Shown piece by piece: positions 21,406-33,600 of a stretch of DNA of 64,000 nucleotides. Under the pieces are notes generated by a model, which made no database searches, was not told where the DNA came from, and saw only the letters and a list, made by a program, of their open reading frames with translations. Source of the stretch: Amoebophrya sp. A120 (lineage: Eukaryota; Sar; Dinophyceae; Syndiniales; Amoebophryaceae); contig CAJINV010000001.1 of the NCBI GenBank assembly GCA_905178155.1, positions 4,488,233 to 4,552,232 of the forward strand. Reading direction: 5' to 3'. The translations under genes were made by a program, and so were the position numbers. The first letter of the stretch is position 1. Every line of letters begins with the position of its first letter.

Positions 21406-22908
21406 ATTTAGGAGTAGCACGCTGTCAACTACTTAAACCGATTGCTTTGAAATCGGTGGCCCTCGTTAATAATCCCGAGAAATTGTTCAAAGACTCGGAG
21501 CTATACACGATCTATCAGGTGTAAACATGAAAGATTCCCACGTCGATCGATCAGTACATACTGTGCGACACCAAGATCATGTTTGCAAATGCGATCATTG
21601 AAGCACCAAAAAGAATCCGGAAATAAGGGAAACATAGGACAATCACCGAGCGATGAAAGAAAATAAGAAAGAAACAGAAGACGCGGCGGAAAGAAACCGT
21701 GAGAAAGTCAAAGTGCGGATCGTCCTGGGGCGCTTAATAAGTGAGAACCGAAATAAGAAGTACTTTTTCTTCGCCAAGTAGAACACAATCCCGAGATGAA
21801 TCACTTCCACCTGGCAAAACGCAGTTGCCGGACTGTTTGCGACTTTGTGTTTTTTTCTGTTTTTCTCCATTTCCCATAGGAACAGGGAGGTCTACGAAAA
21901 TCGTTCCTGCATCCTTCGTTCACGTTCGACTGGCTAACCAAGAGTCTGCACCACGATGTTCGTATCAGTGTCAGAGCGGCCAGGGACAGCCCCTCAGGTC
22001 TTCAGAGTGTAGAGCGTGCTTCTTCGTGGTGCAAGCTAGTAGTGTTCTGCTGAAACCAAAGATATGTTTTTTGTTCCCGCGATCCATATAACAAGTTACA
22101 GGCGTGCTGGGTAAGAAAATCTACCTTTCGATCTTTATTTACACTATCCATCAATCTTGTTTCGATTTTGACATCATTATACAAGAGTTTTGTACTCCAA
22201 TGCCAAAAGCCAGTCCCTTCGTAGATTTAGATTCCAGTGATTCTTTTTCGGAGTGCAGCGTAGCATGGAGTGCATGTGCTTGCAGGAGCTATTTTGACAA
22301 CTACATCCTTGGAAGAGTATTAAGAATCGCATATTACAGTCTGATGCAAAAGAAAACATCTTTCAACAAACGCTGTGTATACACAATCAAAAACATCTAT
22401 CCAATTAATGGGGAGTCTCACATCCCACTTCCGTGTTCGAGTGCTGTGAAAGCGCTATCATTGTGCCGTTTCTATCGGTTACTATCTGTCTGAGCGACGG
22501 TAGTGTCGATTCGTGCCATCATGTACCATTAGTGTTTAGTTGACCTCTCTATTGTTCCTATTTTCAATGCCATTTTGTTGAGTAGTAGTAAAGAAGTATT
22601 CATCAGAAAACAATGCATTCTAATTTTAAAAAACTCAGCAGCTTTTTTTTCGAGCACACAGAGCCCGAGACTACAAGCGCATCCTCGCAAGAGGTCGCTC
22701 GCACACAGTGTTCGCAACTCCTTGCAAAGGGTGAGACTGCAGCTCAGTAGCTGCTGTTTCTCCAAAATCTAGCCGGTTTCAACACAGATATAGAAGATCC
22801 AGTTCTCTTTTTACCTTTAGAGCCCATATCACATTCACATCAACGACGGGTGAAAATCTCCCGAAAAACCGTAAGATTCTTCCGCATTGTCGTGTAGGGT
22901 GAAGTGAT
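21406..22908. other. Intergenic region, 1.5 kb
   Basis: This stretch is AT-rich compared with the genes. It contains only short reading frames without conserved features. I see no structured RNA, repeat family or inverted-repeat element. Confidence 0.5.
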
Positions 22909-23488
22909 TTACCAGTAGCCACCGCCGTATCCCTGGTCCTTTCCGCCGAAGCCCTTGCCCTTTCCCTTTCCGCCCTTGGCGCGCGGGACACCATCTCCGT
23001 GCCCGGTCACGTTGGAGGCACAAGACTTCTGCTTGCGGTCGTCCCACATAGTGTCGAAGTTCACGGTTTCACCTGAGTTGGATATTTTCATCTACGTGTA
23101 GTACAAAAGTAATATCCAGAAAATCCCCTGAAAATGAAATCAATGGCAATTTGCATCTCAAACTGTCAACCAAGCATCAGGCCATCAAAGCACTTTATAC
23201 CATCGTTCAAGCTCTTGTATCCCTGCGACTCGATGGCGGAAAAGTGGACGAAGATGTCTTCGCCACCCTGGTCCGGCGTGATGAAGCCTGATTTGCAAAA
23301 AATTTTGTTCCTTTTTGAATACACATGATCTATCCGCGGGGCTGAACAGCACACATAAAGAAAAATCATCATATTCGATCGCTCGGCATAAGAGCGACAT
23401 GTTCAAAACTCCGTGGCATCACTGACAATCAAAGTATACCGAAGCCCTTCTCGGAGTTGAAGAATTTGACCGTTCCTTGCTGGGACAT
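22909..23488 (-). CDS. Cold-shock-domain RNA-binding protein
   Basis: Exons 23488-23440, 23287-23201 and 23072-22909 give 300 bases and 99 residues. The introns are 152 bp (GTATAC...CAG) and 128 bp (GTATAA...CAG). Residues 1-66 form a complete cold shock domain. RNP1 (KGFGFI) is assembled across the first splice and RNP2 (DIFVHF) lies in exon 2. The tail is Gly/Lys-rich (repeated KGKG and GYGGGYW), like the glycine-rich tails of plant and alveolate cold-shock proteins. It should bind single-stranded RNA or DNA and act in RNA chaperoning or translation control. The small size suggests an abundant protein. The assignment rests on both RNP motifs. Confidence 0.93.
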
Positions 23489-24642
23489 TTTGGCTGATTT
23501 TGTGTTAGCGCAAAGCTGGAGAAACAAGGGACAACTGAGAGAAAAGATACGATCTTTCGAGCAGTGGACTGAAGCGTTTTTTTTGATTATAGTTGGAATT
23601 GTCGCAGAATTGGAAAATAGGAAAACACGTAGCGCATCATCGACAGATCAAACCACGACACGGACTCAAAGGACACGGACGGGCAACCAACCAAGCCCTG
23701 TTACTGGCCGAGGCTGGGGGAGCTTCGTTAGGAATTTTTGTAATTTGAGGATCCGCTCCTTGCTTGAGCTTGCAGTACGTTCCGTCGCATCGAAGTGGTG
23801 CACGTGAGCGCAAAACACGCAACGCACATATCGCGCGAGATGACCACAAAAAAAAGTACACCATCTTCGAAATCTTTCTTATTCGCTTTCTTGGATGCAT
23901 TCAGTGAAAGTTCGGCTTGGCACTAACTCGAAGTCAATTCTGTGCACTTGCAACACAAACACAAAGTTCTCTGAGAGCAGCTCTTGAGGACACACGGACA
24001 ATGCACATTCTGCGAACTTCATGGCGCCGACTAAGAAATGTAATCTGCCAGACTCTGCGTGTAGCGTATCTGAATCTATCTATCCACTATCACAAAGCTG
24101 GTAAGAGTCAAGACAAAAAGTCCTGGTATACATGCTACCACTCGTGCTAGGAGTGGCGTTGTTTAGAGCAGATCTTACTTTTTGCATACGATGCATTCTG
24201 GTAGAAAAGAAACATTGTAGGACCGACATGAATCGAGCAACGATTCTAAAATTCTTGTATTGATCACGTTCTAAAATGCTGGTGATAAGCCGCCGCTGTT
24301 CATGAGCACGGCGGCATCTCTGGCGTATAATCAAAATTCAACTATTTCCGTGAAGAAACGAACGAATCGTAAGGGATTCTTTACCATTTTTCTTTGTAGA
24401 GTCTGCAACCCACAACTCTCTTCCTCTGCACGATGCTCACACATCCACAGCTACACCGATCTACTAAATCTGCGTAAGTACAACTTGACTGATCTTTGCG
24501 ACCTTGATGTTGATTTTGGAAACAGACATGACTTGATTTTGAAACAACAGGAGTATAATAGAAAGCAAACACCTTTCTTCTCGAATTCTTCTATTTTTGC
24601 GGTGGTCCCAGCATTCATTGTAGTTCCGCCCTCTCCCCGTCC
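23489..24642. other. Intergenic region, 1.15 kb
   Basis: This region lies between the start of the cold-shock gene and the stop of the dynein gene. No reading frame with recognisable features was found on either strand, and no repeat or element ends were seen. Confidence 0.5.
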
Positions 24643-27600
24643 CTACACATTCAACATGGATAGTAACGCCGTTCCCTTCAAAGTCCAGAAGCTCGGCGTC
24701 TCCATCGTGTCCATCTCGATGGGCAACACGAAGTTGGTCGAGTGACCCGTCGTGGATAACGTCCCCGCCCGGATGGAGGTTTTGTAGAAGGGACACAGGT
24801 ACTTGTCTGGATCCATCTTGTGGTCTTTCGAGGGGATGAAATTGATCAAGGGACACGTGTTGTACATGATCCCGTAGTCCTGCTCCGCTATGGAAGCGTC
24901 AGAATCGAAATTGACAAAATCGAAACATTTCTGATGCACAAAATCGATGTCAGCTGGAGCCTCAGTTTCCAAGTGGCGCATGACAAATTTCGGGAGTACC
25001 CAAATCCAGTCTGTCATGCTGTTTGGGCAAAGAAGACTCCTCCTGTAATGCTACTCTGGCTGCACATTGGATACCCCTAAACAGGATTACAATCGGTCTC
25101 ATTTGCGTGCTCCCCAATACAGGCCTTCAGTGCCCTACATTTTATGCATCATAAATTTTTCGACTTTGTCGATTTCGATCCTGACACATCCATATCCGCT
25201 AAGCACATGTTATCCATGTCCCACTTGGCCCCGTCGAAGAACATCCCGTACGCGATAATACCCTCGAACTTGTAGTTCTCCGGGTCCGCTTTCTGAGCGG
25301 CGATAAACGTCGCGGGATCGTCAAACTCAATCGGCTGGAACTCAAAGGAGAGAATGTCAACCGGGATCACGTTCGTGCGCGAGTAGTTCTGCTGCACCGA
25401 CGTCAGGTACCCCTGCGGGAAAAAGAAGGCGGAAAGCCAGTAGCACGGCGGTACGTTGTTTTTCACCCACCCGTCGAAGAACGCCACACGGTCAATGAAG
25501 TCTTCGTAGCTGTTGTGCGATCAGGTTAGTTTCAGAACAGAGATCGATCTAGTGGTGCGTTCATATTTTATATAATGACAGACATCACATCAACTTCAAT
25601 TTGCACACCGAAAATCCTAAAAGGATCGCGCACGTGCATGCAACAGGGAATCGCGCAAGGAAGTGCGAACATGCGCAACACAGCAGAGCCCGATAAGGAA
25701 GACAGTACTAGCTGCTGAGTGGCTTCAGACTCGGGTAGGAAACCTTCATCCACAGTGCGGGCGATTGGTTGTTCTGTAAGCTAGAGAACATGGCGTCGAG
25801 ATCTGCGGTCATAACGACGAAACCCTTGATGGCCTTCTCCAGCTCGCCCAGCGTCTTTCCCACTTGCGCAATCAAGTTGTTGAAGCGAATCATCTCCTGG
25901 CGCAAACCTGCGGAATTAGGAAAAATTGCGTACTTTTCGTGCCTCCGCCGGAAGCGGAGTCAATAGTTTCTTTGCGGATTTTCGGCAGGAAGCACGGCAC
26001 AGCACGTGAGAAATCTACACATGTGTACCTGTGCCCATAGGGTTTGTCATGCCCTCTACGCCGTCCTTGTTGATCAGATTCGCGAAGGTCGTTGGGTGAC
26101 AGCCCTCTTCTGTCAACTTCTCTGGCACGCGGCCTTTCTGATCCTGTTTTTGTGTTAATTGGTTTTAGCTATGCAAGCTCGTTTAGAATCAGCAGAACGA
26201 AAGTAAAGTAACGTATCTTCATTCGGTTTCAGACCCGAAAGATGATAGTTGAAGTATTCATCATAGTGGCAGTGGGTGCGCGGCTAGACGTTGTGATTCT
26301 GGCTTGGACTGTCAGCAGAACGAAAGTAAAGTAACGTATCCTCATTCGGTTTCAGACCCGAAAGATGATAGTTGAAGTGTTCATCATGATAAGTACTCGA
26401 AGCGGAGGTGCAACTGTCTGATCATTTGATGTCCGCGTCTTTTTTCTATTTTCACAAGAGAAAGCTACCTGCACGATTTCTTGCACGACCTCCTCAGGCG
26501 ATTTTCCGCCGCTACCACCTGCTTCTCGCGGCTGGATTTCGAGGATCACATTGAGCGTCTTCTCGGCCTGTGGTGGGTGCAATCATTCTTTGACTGACTC
26601 TGATCTGCGTTGGGCTTTCGATCGAAAACAAAAACATAAACAACGGCTTTTGTTACAACTCATCGCACTACCTATCTAAATCCCGCAAGACTGGCGCAGT
26701 AAATCAGAATCAGTAGCAGCGTGACGAAGATGCTCTTCTCATCTCTAAATAAAACAATCCTATCGATCATACCTCCATCTGTAGGAAGCTGATGTTCGCA
26801 TTTTCGTGCATCCCGAAGACTTCTGGCTGTTCTGTGAGTGGTAGTCTTTCCGCGTACGCCCGGAAAGTTATCGCAAGAAAAGCTCCCCCCTCCCCATATT
26901 GAAAGCGCATCCGTCTGAAAATTTGTGATGCAGCTTTGTGCCTGCTTTCCTCCCGATATCCGCAGGCCAGCCGTCGGGGGTCCCTCACCCCCGACACGCC
27001 GAACATCCTCCTTCCACGCGCAGCGTCGGAGGGGTCGCGCGTAGCCCTGGAGGTCATACATGAAACGAGGGTGGCGCTCGTATAATGCAGTAAAACACTG
27101 CACAGGAAATGAGGAAGTCAGAAAGGAACACAAATGCTCTGGGATGACTGTTTAGGAACATCCCAACAACCTCCGCCAACCACTGCCCTCGAATACACAA
27201 GAGAAAGCCGAAGCTAACCCAACTCCGGATACCCTTCCCGAAGCTGGACTGACCTGACCTGATGCAGCTTTGTGGCCACAAGTTCTGTCTATCTTGCAAG
27301 AACGCAAAGCCAGAGAGTCCGCCGCATTATGCAGGCGGTTTGTAATGCTGTTGGGCTTACAGCGTAGACATTTGCCACGCTAGTCGCCTACGTCAAAACC
27401 TCTCGGCTCAGGCTTGGCATATGCCTGCAGTCCTCTCCAGCAAGACAGACCGGATTTGTGTACGCAACTCCAGCATCAGAAACTTCGTTTCGATATGGGG
27501 AGGGAGGATTTTTTCCTTTGATAAAAGTGTCCACTTTCCCCAGGTCCCCATCGGGGATGGCGTACGTTCCCGAGGACGAGAACGCGTACCTGGGGTCGTC

Positions 27601-30600
27601 CGAAAGACAGTTCGGGTTCATGAAATTCGCCAGAATCGCCATCAAACACTTCCGATCGTTGTCGTCCGTGACGCGGCCTCCATAGTTGATTTGCCCGACC
27701 ACAAAGTTGATGGTGTCCCACGGCACGTCGCCGTCTAGTTCCAATAGATTTTTCACCACCTCGGTCGAGCACTCCAGATCGCTGTCGTTGAACTCGTAGC
27801 GGATATTGAACCCGAGCGGCCCGAACTTTCGCCTCTCTTGCAGGGTTGCGTGGAACATCTTGAGTGAGAACTGAATCTTCCTCCACGCGAGCGGTTTGCT
27901 CCCGGATTCCATCCCCAAGTCGTCATCGGTGAGAGTGATTAAAGACCGCTTGATGTTGGCCCGCATCCCCTTCGGTGGTTCGTTGGTCAGCTTCACGCCG
28001 TTCTGCAACACCGGGACCGGAAAGTTCGCCGAGGGCATGGAGGTGAGGAACAGGCGGAACTCCTTGTTAATCGTGTTCGACTCCTCCAGATTTTCGCACA
28101 GTTTCTCCAGTGTCGGCATCCAGGACACCGCCAGATGGCAGTTTTGGAGCAGCACCCAGCTGCCGTCCTTGGCCCCGTTCTCGATCAGCTTTTGTGCCTT
28201 GGGACCCTGCCCTTGCCCGAGCGAGATCACACCGAGGGTCTCGTCCTTCCCCATCTCGACGCAGAAACGGAGAAGCATACCAGTGGGGTCTGCACCGGTG
28301 ACGAGCACGAAGATAACCGGCGTTGCCTTCGTGGTATCCGCGTAGACTTCTGCCATGGTTGCGGAAGGGAACACGACGAAGCCTTCCCCAAGAGAGAAGT
28401 TCACGTACTCTTGGATTGCGAGGGAAAGCTGTTTTCATTTGATGGCGATTTGTTCGAAGCACATTTCATACTCATCAACCTCAGAGGCGATACCAGTTTT
28501 TCTGTGATGAAAAAACTTCTCATGCTGACTATCAAGGGTGATCAAGAACTGACGTCGATGCACATGATCAAGTACCTTCTCCGCTCGCATCGCCTTGGTC
28601 AGCAGCATCTGATGAAAGTACTGCAACTCGTGGGTCTCGGCGTAGTCACACGGTAACGGAATCAGGTGCGGATCGTCATCGTCCGCCCACTCCATCCACT
28701 CATCTTTATGGTCCGCGACGTGCTGGCACAAATCGTGGCAGGCGCCGCCTGTGTGCGTAATTAGTAAGCGGGTAACCACGAGTTATGACTTCTTTCATAA
28801 AATTACCAGAAGCATCCGCAACACCCAGTTCAAGTGAGTCAGAAGAGCACCTCCCACCTGCGCACACTACTTACCACTCAGCTCCTGGATGCCGTAGACG
28901 TACTCCCAGTCCTTGTCTTGCAAAAACTCCGGATCTGGGTTTGGTGGCTTCTTGCTCAAGTCCAGGCGCCCGATCCCTCGCAGGAGCAAGCTCCACAGTG
29001 GGTAGACCAACTGCTGTTCTGACCGCTGGATGGAGGACAAAATCATGAAACTGAAAATCAATTTCGTGTCCTCGAACAATCCGCGACACACGTTGATGAA
29101 GATGCTGCCGAGGATCTCCTCGTAGACGTATTTCAGTCTGGTCGCCAGCGGGTCCTGGCCTCGCGTAAGTGGCGGTCTCTTCGCGGTCTTGAAGCACTTG
29201 TCATACAGCTTCATGAAGTAGAACAGCGAAAACTGGTACCTGAGCATTGCCATTGCCGTAGAGAATTTCGCATGCAGCACTGCCCACAGTGTCGCAAAAC
29301 GAACGCTCTTCTTTGCTTTTTGATGCAGTGTTCAAGACATGAAAAAAATGAAGACAGAAACCAATACAAAAAGAGACACACAGTGTGTTGATTCCACGCC
29401 AACTATTAGTACATTGGATTGATGTTCGCCAAATCCGCGATGACGAAGTAGAGGATGGCGCCGACTTTTGGCAAGCTGGTGTACAGTGTGCACGCCTCGT
29501 CGATCTCCTTTTTCGTCTTTTCTGCATCCGCAACGCGGATGTTCACCTCTGCGGACGTGATTTTTGATTTTTGCAAGGTCGAGATGAGCACTTCGTCATC
29601 TAGAATGTTGCCCTCAGACTCAGATAGCAACCTCAAAATCTCGTTTTCCAAATCTTGCAGGATGCTGTTATCCTCCGCCAATTGCAGCACTAACTCCTCC
29701 ACTATCGCCATTTTGTCCGGAATCTCTTTCTGCACCGTCACGTTCAGCAGCTGCTCCTGCAGCCCGCTCATGGTCACGGTGAAGTTGATGATGGTGACCT
29801 TGATGCAAATTTCCGGGAAGTAGTGCGGGTTGGCCAACTTCGTGATCAAATACAATTTGAAGTTAAAGTCGTAGTCCACCTCATTGTCACCGATTTTGAT
29901 CACTTTCCTCCCGTTCACTTCCGTCACCGCTTTCTGCAGAATCGGCTCTAAAGCTGGATCGAGCGTCTCACCCAAATCCTCCAGCATCAGTGCCTGCCCC
30001 ATGCGGATGCAATTCTCTAAAAACAGCAGCATCTTCGGGTGGGTCATTTTGATCACTTTCTGCTCTTTCCCCTCCTTCTTCTTGATCCACTTGTTTGCCT
30101 GCGCCTGCGGATCGATCATCAGCGGCCACCGCTTCCCGCGGGTGACGAGAATCGCGTTGTTCACGGACACGGCGTCGGTGGGCAACCCCTGCAGGTTCCA
30201 ATTTCGGATCTGCACCGCGTCGCCCATGATCTCCTTCAAATCGAATACCTCCCCGCACGGAATACTGTTTGCCTTCGTCGCCGCCGTCCAATTCGTGCAA
30301 ATGTCTTGCCGGTAGTCGCCGGTAAACGGACCGTAGTAGGAAATCGCCGCGGCGGACAGGAAGACGTCCCCAGTCAGAAACACGATCTCCTGCTTGATCA
30401 CTTCCACCGTCGCCGCCCATCGGACCCCCTCGTCCGCCAGTCCGACGGTCAGAATTCCCGCACGCTTCAACCGCGATTCGGTCAGCGCCGCTTCCTCGAT
30501 CAAACTGTTCTTCTCGGCGATCGTATCGTCCAGTTGCTTCTGCAACCCGGCGACCTTGTCCAAAATCTCCTGCAACGCGTCCTGCTTCTCCTTCAGATCG

Positions 30601-33600
30601 GACATTGCTTTGTCCAGCGACTTATCAAATGTAAAAATGTCTGGGTCTGGAAAAGTGGAACTTGTAATGGGTGTCATGCATTCCCGGAGAATCTGTGTTG
30701 CATGAGCAGCAAAACAGAGGCTTTCTTTGTCATGCAAAAACGCAATTTGTAATGCGTGCTAGGCATCAGCAGGCCTCTCAAAAATTTGTCATGCTTGGCT
30801 GCCATTGGAAGCGCTTCAATCATGCGCAATTCAGCATCACAAGTTTCCAGACCCAGACATTTTTGCATTTGATACAACTCGCTCATCTCCTTCACTTTCT
30901 GCCGCTTCGGCTCCACGTCCTTGGCGACTTTCGAGTAGATGTCCATCGCGTGCTATCCTGAGTAAAAACGTCCCCACACCAGGGTTGTAATGCAGATTTG
31001 CAAAGACAGGAAGACTTGTAATGCGCATCCCCATGAGAGCCATTTCCAATCGTGTTTTGGAATTTGTGATGCTGTGAACAGGATGAGCAGATGAATCTGT
31101 GACGCGGCTGCACTTGCTAACCTGCACTACACTGCAGAGCGCAACTTGTCATGCGTGACTCACAAAACTCCTAGGTTTGTGTTGCAAAATCCCCATCCTG
31201 ACTCTGGTGTGGGTACGTTTTTACTCAGGATACGTGCGTCCACATACACAGCGACTTCGCGGCCTTCGACTGCTTCTCCACCATGTCTGGCTGGTAATCA
31301 CTCCTGCTCGTGTACTTCTCCAACTTTTTCAAAATCTTCGGGTCGATGTTGTCCTTGTCGAAAGTTTTCAGCCGATCGATGAAGCCGCTGTCGTTTAACA
31401 CTTTCTTCTATCCTGAGAAAAAACGGGGCCCACACACCAGAGTCAAGATGGGGAATCTGCTAGACAAATCAACCAGCTCTGGTTGTTTCGCATGACAAGT
31501 TTGCCCGCGTAGTGTAATAATCCTGTTTAGCTAGTTCCGAAGCATCACAGATCTAGTACATCATGCTGATTCTAGCATCACAAATTCCAAAACACGAATA
31601 GAAAATGGCTCTCAACATGGGGCGTCGCATGACAAACTTTTTTTGCATGCAGATTTGCATGACAACTCTGGGGTGGGGGGGACGTTTTTAAATACGATAT
31701 CTTCGCCCCGTCCCAGTCCATCTTTTCCCCGAGGAGCAAATTCACCGCCTCCATGGTCACCTGCACCAGGGAGGGCGGCTTCGCGAAGGACTTGATCTCT
31801 TGAATATCCTTCTTATCCAACGAATTCAAGGCTTTAACCGCGTTGTTCAGCGCCGGCATCGCGATGTCCAGATCCCGCTGCGCGTCCGCCTTGATCTGCC
31901 CCACTTCGTCCGCCTTTTTCCGCACCACCGCCTCTTCCGCGCCCACTCGGTCCTTGATCACCCCCGCCTTCTTCTGCTCGTCCTTCACGACGGGGATGAG
32001 CGCCTCCGCGTCTTTCGTTTTCTGCGCGATAAACGGCTGCTTCTCCGTGAGTTCCGCCTGCAGGTTCGCGACGATCTCGTTGGCGTCCTGAATCTTCTGC
32101 ACACCGGTGGACAAACGTTTCAAATTGATGTTTTTTTCCTTCTTCTTCTCGTCCAACATCTCCAAATAAAGCTGGATCAGGTCCAGATAGGATTTCGGCG
32201 TGGTGTACACGTTTCTCCTCAGCCGGGCGAGGAAGATTTGCGACGTGTTCAAAATTTCTTGGTGAATCGCGCAACAGGATTGCGCCAAGTTGTTTCTCAT
32301 CTCCTCGTCCACATCCTGCAAACCGGACAAGAACCGCTGCGCCACCGCGATCAACGCGTCATCCGGCCAGGGAAGGAACCAGTCGATGGTCATGCAGTTG
32401 ACTAGCGAGGGGAACATCCGCATGCGGACGCGGAGCGCTTCCCCTACCGGCGACACGACAAGCACAATGTGCAAGTCCTCCCGGCACCTTTGCACAAACC
32501 AGGCGTAGACCGCGTCTTTCGCTTCGTTCCGGCCCTGTTCCTTCGCGACTGGCCGCAAGTCGTTCACGATAGCGTCGACCTCGTCGTTGGCGAAGAGACT
32601 GGGCACCTCCCCGGAGTTCAGGATGTTGTTGATGTCCTCGATGAAGGTCTCCGTGATGATCTGCGTATCGGAGAACAAGAACATGGTCGGACTGCCCTTC
32701 CCGCCGCCCGCTTGGCGCAAGAAATTTTTCACGTCCTCGTGAAACGCGTCCACGCCGTACCCTTTGGCGAGCGCAATCTCGTACTTCAACATTTCGGACA
32801 AATGGCACGCCAGTCGCGCGCACGACGACCGACCGGAACCGCCGACCCCGACGAGCAAGCTGTTGCCGCGGGGCTGCGAGAAGACGCGCGCGGTGCGGCA
32901 CATGTGAAACACGCAGTCGCGGAAAAAGACCAAATTCATTTGCGTTGGGTAGGTCAAATTGTAGTCGTCGTTGTAGTCTTCCATGATCTTCACCAGTTTC
33001 CCCATATCCGTCGCCTCCTCATACAGCTTCTCCTCGGCCCCCGGCCGCAAGCAGTTGATCCACACCATGCCCTCCCACTGTTCGCGCGCCAGGTCTACGC
33101 GGAACGTGGACTTTGTCATTTCCGCGAGGACGCCGCGCAGCCAATCTTTGTCCCCTTGCGAGATCAATCGGTCCTCAAACACGCGGGAAACCTCGTGGAT
33201 CCACAGCTTCACGAATTTCTCCGGCGTGGAGGCCTGCTGGGGTCGCACCATGAGGACGCCTTGGAAGACCTTGGACACGTCCCGCAAATTGAAGGTGTAG
33301 TGCGACCTGGACGGGGTGGGGAGAAGTTCTTCCCCGCACCGGGTGTAGACCTCGATCGCGCCGGTGACCGCCTTGGAACAGAACGTTTGCACGTCGGGCT
33401 TGAACTTTCCCAAAAAGCCACCCAGGATGCTGTCGAAGATGAGTTTCATGGCGTCCTCGGAGGTGGCCGGCATGCAGAGAATGCAGTAGTGCCGGCTCAG
33501 TCGCGGCGTCATGTTGGCACGACCACCGCCGGGCGGGGCCGAGCAGAGGAGGTACCTGGTGTCTTCGATCATCTTCCAGAACAGCTTTTTTCGGTCGTAG

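Noticed and set aside
22104-22493. Plus-strand 129-codon frame
   Set aside because: It is AT-rich, lacks a coding-like codon pattern, and has no neighbours to splice with.
23480-23500. CATTTTGGCT resembling part of the dinoflagellate spliced leader
   Set aside because: Only about ten bases match and they overlap the cold-shock start codon on the opposite strand, so chance is the simpler explanation.
26869-27523. Possible transposase gene inside element F
   Set aside because: Frames in all directions are short, rich in stops, and show no catalytic motif.
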